Below, piece after piece: positions 45,301 through 55,032 of a DNA stretch of 64,000 bases. The stretch is from positions 620,001-684,000 of the forward strand of contig JASVEC010000016.1 in the NCBI GenBank assembly GCA_030770535.1, written 5' to 3'. The translations under genes were made by a program, and so were the position numbers. Under the pieces are notes generated by a model. It was not told the DNA's origin and made no database searches. It worked only from the letters and a program-made list of their open reading frames with translations. The DNA is from Batkoa obscura. Lineage: Eukaryota > Entomophthoromycota > Entomophthoromycetes > Entomophthorales > Batkoaceae. How positions within the stretch are numbered: the stretch's first letter is position 1; every line of letters starts with the position of its first letter.

Positions 45301-48176
45301 ATAGCCAAAATGATCGTGATGTTACTGAGCTTCTAAAAAAGAATAACATAAACGATAATGATATATACTTCAAACCTAAGCTTGATAAAATCCCCGATGG
45401 TCCATTTATGCATATAGGAGATTTTCTTCACAGTAAAAGTTTCTGTAAAATGATCTTTTATGGCCTTTTCAATTGCTTTCTACATCCTTCTACTCGTTCG
45501 TCAATTCTGGATTATATCTTACATCTATATTTTATTGCCTCTGAGGATGAAAATACTAATTTTATAGTAAAAGGAAAGAGAGACGGGAGCTTTTCGCCTG
45601 GTGGACTTTGGAAACACAGCTTCAATTTGTTATTCGACGTCAATGATATAGCCGACGTGGGTTCCAAAACTAGGCTAAATTGTATAGATGTAATAATAAG
45701 GCTTACTGAGATTAATATATTAAGCGATAAAAAAGATAAACTGACGTATTTGTTGAATTTATTCAAAGCATTTAGTGGACCTCAAGCAAATGAAACAATC
45801 GATGCGTTTTTAAATGAGCAAAAAAATGAGGAAGAAATTCGAAATAGTGAAGTGGAAGAAACCAAGAGGAAAATGGAAGCTAAAGAAAGAAGAGAAAAGG
45901 TCAAAAAGATGTTTAGTAATGCCCAACAAAAATTTGTGGAAACGCAGTCGAGCCTTTATGATGAAATTGATGAAGTTGATGGAGAATTAAATGATCAAGG
46001 AGAAGCGCATGGTGATATTCCTCGTTGGAAAGAGCCTTATATAACTGGAGATTGTATAATCTGTCAGGAAAAAGGAAGTCCAGAGGAGCCTTATGGTGTG
46101 ATTGGTCTAATTCAAAGCTCTCAGATTTTAAGCTCAATACCTCTTAATAAAGTCAATTTCTCTAAAGACCATGCTAAAAATAACGAAGAGAATCAAGATT
46201 CCGCTTTTAGTCCAAACTTAAATGAAAAGAAGCTTTATCAACTGGATGAAAGCTCTCAATACACTCAGTACCCTCCAAGTTCTGAGTTGTCTATGGAAGG
46301 TTTTAATATATCCTCATGCGGACATATACTTCATATCTCATGTCTCAAAACAACAATTATTGGTGAGGATTTACATTCGTTTACCCTAAATTACCCATCG
46401 CTTTTGATCAATGACCCATCAAATGAGTTTATATGCCCACTTTGCAATTCTTTAAATAATGTTATTCTTCCAGTATTTGAGAATCCGGGACTTAAACACA
46501 ATTTAAAGCAAAATGAGGCACCAGCTTTTAGTAACTGGCTAGAATCCTTTTTAGCACATTTAGGAACAAAGATAGATGATGTTTCGATAATGAAAGATGA
46601 GGAATTAGATACAGTTCTTTTATTTAAAAACAAGCCATATAATGAGCTTGATTTTGTCAAAATCCCTGGAACACTTCCAAGAGCCTTTACAGAGCAACCA
46701 GATGAGATGTATAATCCAGAAATATGCCTATCATTGGATCAATTCACGAATATAGAAGCTCTTAATAATGGGATTATTGACTCTTTTAAGCGCATACTAA
46801 GAACTTTTCACTGTTATTATGTATCTAGTCCTTTCAATGGGTTAAAAGGTAAAAAGAGATATGGGTCTCCTAAAGGTTCGCTTGAGGTCCTTCTTTACTC
46901 TTTGGCTTATACAATCAACATAATTGAAATGACTGATCGTTTTAAATTTAATGTAGATGATAATCAGTTAACGCCATTTATATTGGATAGAATCTCTACT
47001 ATTAACCGAGATTTATTGACTTTATTATGGAATAATATTCTAAGTTTGCATCAAATGCTTGGAAATGATTCAGTCACAATAAACAAAAAAAGGGTTGATT
47101 TTAGATTTATACTTTTAAAAGGTTTGGCCAATAAACAAAGCATCTTTGATGAAGACCCGTTTTTATTGCTTATTGAGTTCTCTCTCGAATATCTTAACAA
47201 GAACAATATCGATATTTTCAATTTCATCGGCCTTTTATTACTTATACAAACTGTCAAAGTGATGGTAGGTTGTTATTTTGGCTCGATGGAACATCCTCCC
47301 GAAGGACCTGAAGATAGTGAATATAAAGAAATGCCAGTTTATTTTAAAAATATGTATAAAAGGTTGATCGTAGAGGTTTTCAATGTTACAAAAGATGAAG
47401 TAGAAGAATTGGTCGAAAAAGGAAACTTGAAATTCTCGTATGGACTTATATACTCAAGTTTAGTAGCATTTCTTCGCAAATGTAGCATCTTCGTAAATGC
47501 ATGTCAATTAAAAGTCAATAGATACACCTCATTCGATAGCGAGTTAGAGTATCTTATCCATTCATTATCTTTACCATCCCTAGAAGAGATACTTAATTCA
47601 CTATTTGACTCTGACTTAATCAAGTTAGTACCTAAGTGGATATGTTCTTTGGAAATCGAAAATCAAATCAAAGTAGAAAATCCGTATCCATATCAACTTT
47701 TGAAGCTACCAAGTCGTATTGATTTGCTTTACAATATATGTGATGAAATCCTAATTAAAACTTGTAAACCCAGTGCATATGGTCATGCTATCTGTCTTTT
47801 TTGTGGCCAAGTAATATGTCAATCACAGGTTTGTTGTTCTGATACTGAAACACCTTGGGATTTAAATCACCAGCAACGCTGTTCTGGACCAATTGGAGTA
47901 TTTTTATTACCCAAAAAAGCTAAATTATATTTGGTCTACAGAGATCTTAGGTTATATATAAATGCGCCTTACCTAACTCTACATGGTGAAGTGTATAGCT
48001 CCAATAGGTAAGTTATATGTTTTTTATATATAGTTTTATAACATTATTTTAGTGGACTGCCATTACACTTACAAAAAGATCGATATGATAACCTCAAATT
48101 GTCTATCCTTAGACATGACATACCTAATTTGGTGGTTCGTGCACGTGACCGTAGGATCCCTGAATTTTTTTTTTAA
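42377..48176 (+). CDS. UBR1: UBR1-type N-recognin E3 ubiquitin ligase
   Basis: Recognises N-degrons and ubiquitinates their carriers in the cytosol. Four exons (42377-42654, 42703-43454, 43516-48007, 48053-48176) give about 1881 residues, near the yeast length. A UBR box begins at about residue 78: CGRVFEDGEAVYSCR, CAADPTCVLCESCF, then NHQGHEVHIHVHGSNFGCCD, a dense Cys/His zinc site reassembled across intron 1. A helical region follows. An acidic coiled segment (EEIRNSEVEETKRKMEAKE) precedes a RING-type domain near residues 1135-1250: CIICQE, then SCGHILHISCL and FICPLCNS, with an insert of about 85 residues between the first and second Cys pairs. The C-terminal cap domain contains CLFCGQVICQSQVCC and ends LHLQKDRYDNL, then HDIPNLV. 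The apparent stop after exon 2 is removed by intron 2. Confidence 0.9.
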
Positions 48177-48553
48177 ATAAAATAAGCTATTACTTGCTTT
48201 TAAATAGGTTTGAGTAAAATATAGAGGTATTTCATATTTTTCAAATAGACTGACTATTTAGTTATCTATAGTTCAATATATTATATTTCTTTAAAACATA
48301 CTACACCAAATATATTGGGCTTTTAGAAATAGGCTAGACTAAAAAATTGGAATATAAATTAGTGTATTTTGGTTCAAATAGACGGATGTTTAAAAATATA
48401 ACCATAAGTTAAGTTTAAATTCATGTTAATAACTCAAGAGACCACCTTAAAAAGAGTAATTAAAATACGTGATAACTTGAAATTAGCTTTTTCTGTCTAT
48501 TAGAACAATAAACATAAACAATATAATTCTATATCTATTTACTTCGTAATTAT
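48177..48553. other. Intergenic (convergent 3' ends)
   Basis: AT-rich spacer between UBR1 and CMS1, which converge. Nothing recognisable. Confidence 0.6.
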
Positions 48554-49698
48554 TTAGAAAAATGCTACTTTGACATTATTATCTTTGATCAAGGTGGATA
48601 GCGAGGCACAATGAAAATCAAAGAAGTCTTTGCCACACTCTGGAATATTAAACAAATTACGGTTTTTGGCGTCTTTAAATAAGTCAATGACTACCAACTC
48701 AAGTCTTGATAAATCTAAATACCCTATTTACAGTAATTATAAAATCAGTACCATTTAATGACTATAAAACAATTTAAAAATTACCCATTTCAATTAATTT
48801 GGTAATTCTATTTGGTGTGCCTACTCCTAAGGTAAAAGAAAAGGATTCTAGAAATTTCTTTTGTTCAGGTATCTTTATATGCTTTGCAAAGAGCTTGCCT
48901 ACCGGAAGCTTTCCACTAAGGTCACGCAATTCCCTTACAAATGTTAGGGTATCCTCAGCATTAAATTTTATATATTAAAAGTACCTTACAACCGAAGTAG
49001 CTCTGATTGCTGATGGGGTTAGAACCAGTACCAATGGAGCCCCTTTTCGTGAAGTGCTTATTGACAATGATTCTGGGTCTTTTATATCTGATAAACAATA
49101 TTTAGCTTTTATTTTTGAAAGGTTTATTTTTATCTTACGTTTCTTTATATATTGACCAAAGTTACCAATTACATGTGGCTCGTCAAATGCATCATTGTCA
49201 ATAAAGCTTTCATCTATAATTTTATTGATTAATAGAACATACACAGCTATTTTTTTGTAGCAGTTATTATTTACCTTCAACTTTGAAATTTTCTAATTCG
49301 ATGATAGATTTCTCTGGGTAAGAGCTACGTAATTTTGTCCAAAAATAATCAACTAACTCAATTTTACTCAATTCTAATACATTTGTTTCTCTGTCAACTT
49401 TTGATTTCTATTTGGTTTTAGTAAAATTTTATTTTACTTCAAAGGTGTTTTACTTTAGCTTTAACCGGTACCCCTTCAATAGTCTCAGTTCGGTTCTTTT
49501 TCTTTTTTCCCACCACTTCTTCCTCTTCAGAATCATAAATAGCTTCTACATTGTCTTCTTCTACTTCTGATAATGCAAAGTCATCTTCTAAAGCATCTCC
49601 AGAATCTTTGACCTTGTTTTTTGTGATCTCTTCTAATTGATTTGATATTATTGACGCCTTCAACAAATAAATAAATGAAACTCACTATTACTGCCCAT
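48554..49698 (-). CDS. CMS1: CMS1/CMSS1-like 90S pre-ribosome protein
   Basis: A nucleolar protein linked to the U3 processome with a helicase-like (non-enzymatic) fold. The gene is in at least seven exons. The start ATG is at 49698-49696, and the intron after it most likely runs to the TTAG before AAGAGATCAC, giving MGSNKEITKN. Blocks seen in order: DALEDDFALSEVEE; an acidic stretch and KKKKNR; FWTKLRSSYPEKSIIELENF; GAPLVLVLTPSAIRATSV; GKLPVGKLFAKHIKIPEQ; LGVGTPNRITKLIEMG; LDLSRLELVVIDLFKD; and the end NNVKVAFF. This order fits CMS1. One intron, after SAIRATSV, would be only about 36 nt, so that junction is the weakest part of the model. Introns lie at about 49640-49685, 49414-49459, 49215-49275, 49086-49142, 48974-49009 and 48724-48788 (approximate). 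Confidence 0.78.
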
Positions 49699-50027
49699 TG
49701 TAAAAATAGTACTGACTAAAATTTGAAAAAAATAATTTTTTACTTTTAGTTTAACTTAATTTATCAAAATAAATTTAACCAAAAATTATTGATGGAAAGC
49801 TTTTTTGCATTTATAAAATCTCAATAGTTATTAAGTTCCTGGATTGTGCTCTTATAAAAAACGAAGTTACTATTATAGTAAAACTTAGAGCATTATAATT
49901 AAGTTAAATTTTAAAAACATATGGCACTTTCAATAAAAGCTAGTACTATTTTCAAAATGTCTTTAAGTATCTTCAATTTTTCGAAAATGTTTCATTTTTT
50001 TGGAAATAATTTGAAAGTGTTCTTTTG

Positions 50028-50122
50028 TTTCATCTCTTTTGTTTCATCACTTTTGCATTTTTTCAAGTGCTACTATGATAGGAAAAGATGTTAATAAATT
50101 TAAACAAAAAGAGACACCCCTA
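50028..50122 (-). mobile_element. Decayed foldback MITE, copy M
   Basis: The GTTTCATCACTTTTGCATTT arm, a weakened core (TCAAGTGCTACTATGATAGG) and right end AAAGAGACACCCCTATT are still recognisable. Confidence 0.55.
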
Positions 50123-50379
50123 TTTGGTTTTTTGAATTTGTAACGTTTTTTATCTCATCATTTAAGGATTGATTTTTCCCAATTCTATAATTCAAAAGTG
50201 CACAATTGCAGAAAAAGACATCCTCATGAATCAATAACTTAAATTTTGTTCTCGAATATTATTCAAATTTCTATCTGTTTACATGTTCTTTGTGAAACTC
50301 GTTCTCTAAGAAGAACAAGCTGCACATTTGAAAAGCAAGGATTGTCTATACAGCAAAAGCCAAAAGCTTAATAGAAGTA

Positions 50380-50482
50380 ATATGATGATGTTTCTTGTTT
50401 AAAAGTTTAGTACTATTTTTTCCATTCATTAGCTCTCAAAAAATGGAAAAAGCGGTGAAGTCAAAAGACACTCGCATATATA
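50380..50482 (+). mobile_element. Foldback MITE, copy K
   Basis: Starts ATATGATGATGTTTCTTG and ends AAAGACACTCGCATATA. The internal AAAATGGAAAAAGCGGTGAA and GTCAAAAGACA arms are kept. About 500 bases upstream of receptor 3. Confidence 0.72.
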
Positions 50483-50982
50483 AACTGGACTTTAAACCGC
50501 CTGCTTAAGTTCCATAGATTAAACCTCTTTAATATTATTGTTTAATCATGTTTTGTTTATTTTATTATTGTTTACAAAATTTAATAGACATCGAAATATC
50601 ATTTTGGTTTTTATGGCTTATTTTTCTATTTTTAATAAATACTATTTATTTCAAAACACTAAAGGAAATATAAAATGATATATAATTTTTATATAAGGAA
50701 TTTTAATTTGAAAATAATAATTCTTTGAATGTTTTAGAAAATTTATTACTAGAACAATCAATATATTTTATATATCATGAACACAAAAGTCAAGAAAAAT
50801 AATCAATCAAAAGTAATAAATAATAGGAACAAATACTAAATGGCAATATTTAATTAATAACTTAAATGTCATTAATTATTTATTTCTTAATACTAGCAAA
50901 CTATAAATAATCAATGAAAATTTACCACTTAACGAGAATTGATTTCAAAAACTTATAAAATAATTAAAGTAGGACTTTAAAA

Positions 50983-51858
50983 ATGACAAGAATACCATTA
51001 AAAATTTTATATTTATACCAAGACCGTTTAGCTACCACCTTTTCACATACAGTATCAATCATATTTACCGGAATTGTGATATTGACTATTATAATAATAT
51101 CTATCATGAACAAAAAACTAAATGATTCTTTACCCTACAGATTATCAATATTTATCTTGTTTGGTGACCTATTGTTCAGCTGCTCTTCGTTGACGGCTAT
51201 GAATACTCAAAATAAACTTGTCTGCTCTTTTTCGTTTTTAGGCGTAGTATTTAGCACATTAATCTCTTTGTTATACACATTGTCTATTGGTTTAAATCTT
51301 TATATTACGGTAGTATATAGATACTATGTTGGAAGGAAATTAACTTACTCTTATTATTTGGTCCCTCTTCTACTATCTATAGTATTAAGCTCAGCACCTT
51401 TGGTATTTAAAAAAATCAACTTAAGCGGGAGCGAAGGAGAAGCAACTTGTTGGTTTGATGAAGGTACAATGGATGGTATTTTATGGGCTTATTCAGTAAA
51501 TTATGGCTGGATCATATTTTCAATACTATTTTGTTTATTTATATGTGTTCGAGTTACTTCATTTTTATTATTTGAATCCAATTTCTTTAAAAGTGATTTG
51601 AAAATGAAACAGATTACAATCCAAGCAAATCGTAAAGTCATTATTCGGTTATTAATCTTCCCACTTATCCCTATAATATGTTATACCACTCTAATTATTA
51701 AATTGGTATTTGCTGTTAGATTTTCAAAAGATTTAGGAGCAAAGATAAGTATAGCTTCAAGCTTTTTTAAAGGCTTGCAGGGTTTTTTAAATGGTTCGTT
51801 ATTTTTATACAATTCAATATTTTATAAAGAAGTTGAAAGGGCAGTATCTAAAGTATGA
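50983..51858 (+). CDS. 7TM receptor 3 (cAMP-receptor-like GPCR)
   Basis: 291 residues, seven hydrophobic segments, unspliced. LYLYQDRLATTFSHTVSIIF leads into TM1; SLPYRLSIFILFGDLLFSC is TM2. The Cys pair candidates are KLVCSFS and EATCWFDEG. FSTLISLLYTLSIGLNLYI is TM3; FPLIPIICYTTLIIK is TM6; SSFFKGLQGFLNGSLFLYNS is TM7. It has a shorter tail than receptor 2. It forms a convergent pair with receptor 4, 660 bases away, with a MITE between them. Confidence 0.82.
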   Translation: MTRIPLKILYLYQDRLATTFSHTVSIIFTGIVILTIIIISIMNKKLNDSLPYRLSIFILFGDLLFSCSSLTAMNTQNKLVCSFSFLGVVFSTLISLLYTLSIGLNLYITVVYRYYVGRKLTYSYYLVPLLLSIVLSSAPLVFKKINLSGSEGEATCWFDEGTMDGILWAYSVNYGWIIFSILFCLFICVRVTSFLLFESNFFKSDLKMKQITIQANRKVIIRLLIFPLIPIICYTTLIIKLVFAVRFSKDLGAKISIASSFFKGLQGFLNGSLFLYNSIFYKEVERAVSKV

Positions 51859-52516
51859 GTATAAAAGGGGATTTTTTTCACTAAAGTCCATTTATTAAAA
51901 ATCCATTATTAAAATCACTTGATTTGAGCTCTTTTAAGCTTTATTTAATAGTAATAATAATAATAATACAATGTCTCTATTTAGTATTGTTTGGTAAAAA
52001 TAATTATTGAACATAGGATATGTAAATTTAACTTAGCTAAATATTTACCTTTGCGTTTTTAATGATATTAAGTATTTATATGTAATATTAACTATATTGA
52101 AATAAAACATCATATATTAATTCTAAACAACATATAAGGGTGTTTTTTTGGTTCCATCACTTTTTCATTTTTTAAACGCTATTTGAGTGAAAAAATTGTT
52201 AGTAAAATTCTTAAACAAATATAACCCCTGTATATAAATTAATAGTTTGAAGTTAACTAAATAATCTCAACTTTTATACTAAATTTTAGTTATCAGACAA
52301 ATGAAATTATTGTAAGAATAGAAGTTTATAAATATAAAAATGAGCCAATAACTTAAAACTGGTGATAGTTGAATAGCTTTAAAATTTGATCTTATATTGA
52401 TGACAGCATTTATTAATTACCCTTCCTTAGAGTTTATAATGGTTAAGACTTAATTAAATTAGTATGGGATACTCGACGATACGAATAGATGGAGGTTTAT
52501 CAAATATACAAGCCTA
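51859..52516. other. Intergenic between convergent receptors
   Basis: Contains a short (AAT)n run near 51950 and MITE copy L; otherwise AT-rich. Confidence 0.65.
52132..52236 (-). mobile_element. Foldback MITE, copy L
   Basis: Starts ATATAAGGGTGTTTTTTTGG and ends AATATAACCCCTGTATATA. The core TTTTTTAAACGCTATTTGAG is followed by TGAAAAAATTGTTAG. It lies midway between receptors 3 and 4. Confidence 0.8.
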
Positions 52517-53416
52517 CTACGATTTCCTTGTAGCTTTAGAAATCGCTCTTTCTGCTTCTTTATATAAAACTTTGTTATATAAAAATAAAGAACCATTCAA
52601 GAACCCTTGAAAGCCTTTAAAGAAACTCATAGCAATATTAGTCTGCTCAAAGAAATCATCTGATAAATTAAAGCTTTCTCCAAATTTACTCATACATATT
52701 AAGCGTAAAACAAGTAGAAAATAGCACACAATTGGTATAAGTGGGAACATTAGTAACCTTATAATAATGTATTTGTTAATCTCATTTTTGACATTACTAT
52801 CTTTAAAGTTACTGGTAAAACTATATTTGTTGTAAACAAGGTTTGATAATACACTCACAAATACGAAGGTACAAAAAACAATTGAAAAAATGATCCAACC
52901 ATAATTTGTAAAATAAGCCCAATAAATACCATCTTCTGCTTCATTATACCAGCAACCACCATTGTCACCTTCTATTAATACAAGTTTATTCATAATTAAT
53001 GGAATAAGGGTTAAAATCAATGAAATTAAAAAGGGTGCTATGTATAAAAAATATCGAAAACATCTTCCGATATAGTATTTATGAACCACCATTAAATAAA
53101 GGTTCAATCCAATGGCTAATGTATATAGTAAAGAGATCAAAGTACTGAAAATGACCATGAAGAATGCAAAGGTACACATAGCTTGAGTTTGAACACTTAT
53201 GGCAATTAAAGAAAAGCAGGAAAAAAATAAATCGCCTATCAAAATGAAGATAGATAATCGATAGGGAAGCGATTTATTTATACTTTGATTAATAGATGAT
53301 ATCACAGCTACAGTTGTCAAAACTATTAGGGTAAATATGATGGATACTACATGAGAAAAAGTGGTAACAACTTTGTTTTGATATAAGTATAGTACATCAT
53401 CTGGAATCTGTTTCAT
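52517..53416 (-). CDS. 7TM receptor 4 (cAMP-receptor-like GPCR)
   Basis: 299 residues, seven hydrophobic segments, unspliced, opposite strand to its paralogues. Landmarks: LYLYQNKVVTTFSHVVSIIF; SLPYRLSIFILIGDLFFSC; Cys in QAMCTFA and GGCWYNEAED; FSTLISLLYTLAIGLNLYL; FPLIPIVCYFLLVLR; SFFKGFQGFLNGSLFLYN. Among the four it keeps an acidic loop before TM7 (ESFNLSDDFFEQ). Function by family: G-protein coupled sensing of a small extracellular ligand. Confidence 0.82.
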   Translation of the reverse strand: MKQIPDDVLYLYQNKVVTTFSHVVSIIFTLIVLTTVAVISSINQSINKSLPYRLSIFILIGDLFFSCFSLIAISVQTQAMCTFAFFMVIFSTLISLLYTLAIGLNLYLMVVHKYYIGRCFRYFLYIAPFLISLILTLIPLIMNKLVLIEGDNGGCWYNEAEDGIYWAYFTNYGWIIFSIVFCTFVFVSVLSNLVYNKYSFTSNFKDSNVKNEINKYIIIRLLMFPLIPIVCYFLLVLRLICMSKFGESFNLSDDFFEQTNIAMSFFKGFQGFLNGSLFLYNKVLYKEAERAISKATRKS

Positions 53417-55032
53417 GGCGTTAAATTTAATCTCCGGGATTAAAAAGCTGAACTAAAAAATAAAAAAGCTGTAATAATGTTATTGGAAATAAATATGTAA
53501 AAATTAAAGTTAATTAATTGCTTCTTAAAATATTAGAATAACAATTCATTAAGTTAGTATCACTCACTCTCCTTTATTGAATTAACAAATAAATTTGTTA
53601 TTGTATATTAAGTCAGGACAACTTTACGGTATAATAAATAACTATTAGTCAATTAATTTCCATTATACATATTTCATTTATCTAACGAATGGGTTAATTA
53701 GCAAAATAAGATTTACAAATTCATTACTTAATTTAGAATGATTCAAAAATTAAATAAAACAATTGATAAAGTACCGTAATAAATATTTGCATAAATGTAA
53801 ACTATTAATTTGTACTTACCATTTTTAACTGTTTTTAATAATAAAACACAAACTACAAAGTGTAACTAACCATATTATATAACTACAAGTTTTATGGGTT
53901 AGTTTAAAAACTTAGCTCAAATTTTGTTCAACTCTGATTTTTAACAAAATTGCAAACCAGACCACCTAGTGTTACAAAAAATATTTGCCTTTTTACTTAA
54001 TTTAAAATAACCCCCTTATATCAGGATATTTTTTTGTCCAGTTTTAACTGGCTTTTAAAAATTCTGCACTAAGTAGGAAATGGACAAAAAGTGAAATTCG
54101 AGAATTTTATTTCAATATAGACCAAGCTTTTAAATTTATACATCTAAAAATAAAAGATTAATTGTATATAACCACATAGCATCCAAAGATATTGAGTATA
54201 TTTTTAATTAAATGGTGTAATAAAATATATAAAATTGACTCAAAAAGTAAAAAGAATACTATTAAATTATAATATCAGCATGATTTCAGACTTTCAGTTT
54301 TAAAGTTGATACTGATTCAAAGCCTTAATAACTTCTTGATCTTTATACTCTTTTTGATATTTTTATTTAGGCTTTCTAAATAAGCATAATCCGTTTATTT
54401 AAAATATAATAAAATGAATTTCTTAATTGAAAACACATATATTAATGAACATCGTAATATACAGACTAAATATTATACTTCTTTTTTTAACTTTATCAAA
54501 GTTTATATGCTATTAACATAAATAAATCTTTTTAGAAAAAAATAAGTGGCAAAGATAATTTCATTAAATAAATTATTCAATTTAAGAGCATAAGTGAAGG
54601 GAATTTTCTTTTTAACATAACCAAAGTAGATTGATAAGAGGTCTTTGGTGAAGGAGTGAAGTTATTAAAAACATCGAGTTATTTCTTTGGCTTGTTTAAC
54701 TTCTACGCTTACCTGTCTGCTTTCTATTTAGCCAAACATCTAGCGATTCGAACTCTCTTCCGAATTTTTTTAAACTATATGTATCTACCTCCCATAAAGT
54801 CAGTAGTAGTCTGTAATTAATCTCCAACACGTAAACTTAATACAAAGTATAATGCAATTAATTATCTCAATCATAACTTGCTAAAAATTGCTAAAAAAGC
54901 ACACTATTCCCACCTTTTCAACTTCAAACTCCAAATTAGTCAATTTAATAAAGATTTAGCAATTAATTTAATAAATAAAATAATAATCTCTTTCTTCATT
55001 TCTATACTAATGTTTTTATAAAAAAATTAGTG
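53417..55032. other. Intergenic, with a small inverted repeat
   Basis: Divergent region between receptor 4 and the pseudokinase-Sel1 gene. A 60-bp foldback (54031-54090) has perfect 10-bp ends. No gene is supported. Confidence 0.6.
54031..54090. repeat. 60-bp foldback with 10-bp perfect ends
   Basis: TTTTTGTCCA at 54031-54040 is the exact complement of TGGACAAAAA at 54081-54090, and an inner CAGTTTTAACTG is palindromic. The middle ATTCTGCACTAAG resembles ATTCTGCACTAAA near 26895, so this may be a second, older MITE family. Only one clear copy is present. Confidence 0.45.

Larger units (their letters stand above)
49699..50982. other. Intergenic with two MITEs
   Basis: Divergent region between CMS1 and receptor 3. 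It holds a decayed MITE (50028-50122), a small MITE terminal remnant near 50205-50232 and a fuller copy (50380-50482). The rest is AT-rich. Confidence 0.65.

Noticed and set aside
38477-52236. MITE hairpins as transcription terminators of host genes
   Set aside because: The paralogous empty site in receptor 1 and the TA flanks show they are insertions, and many are not at gene ends.
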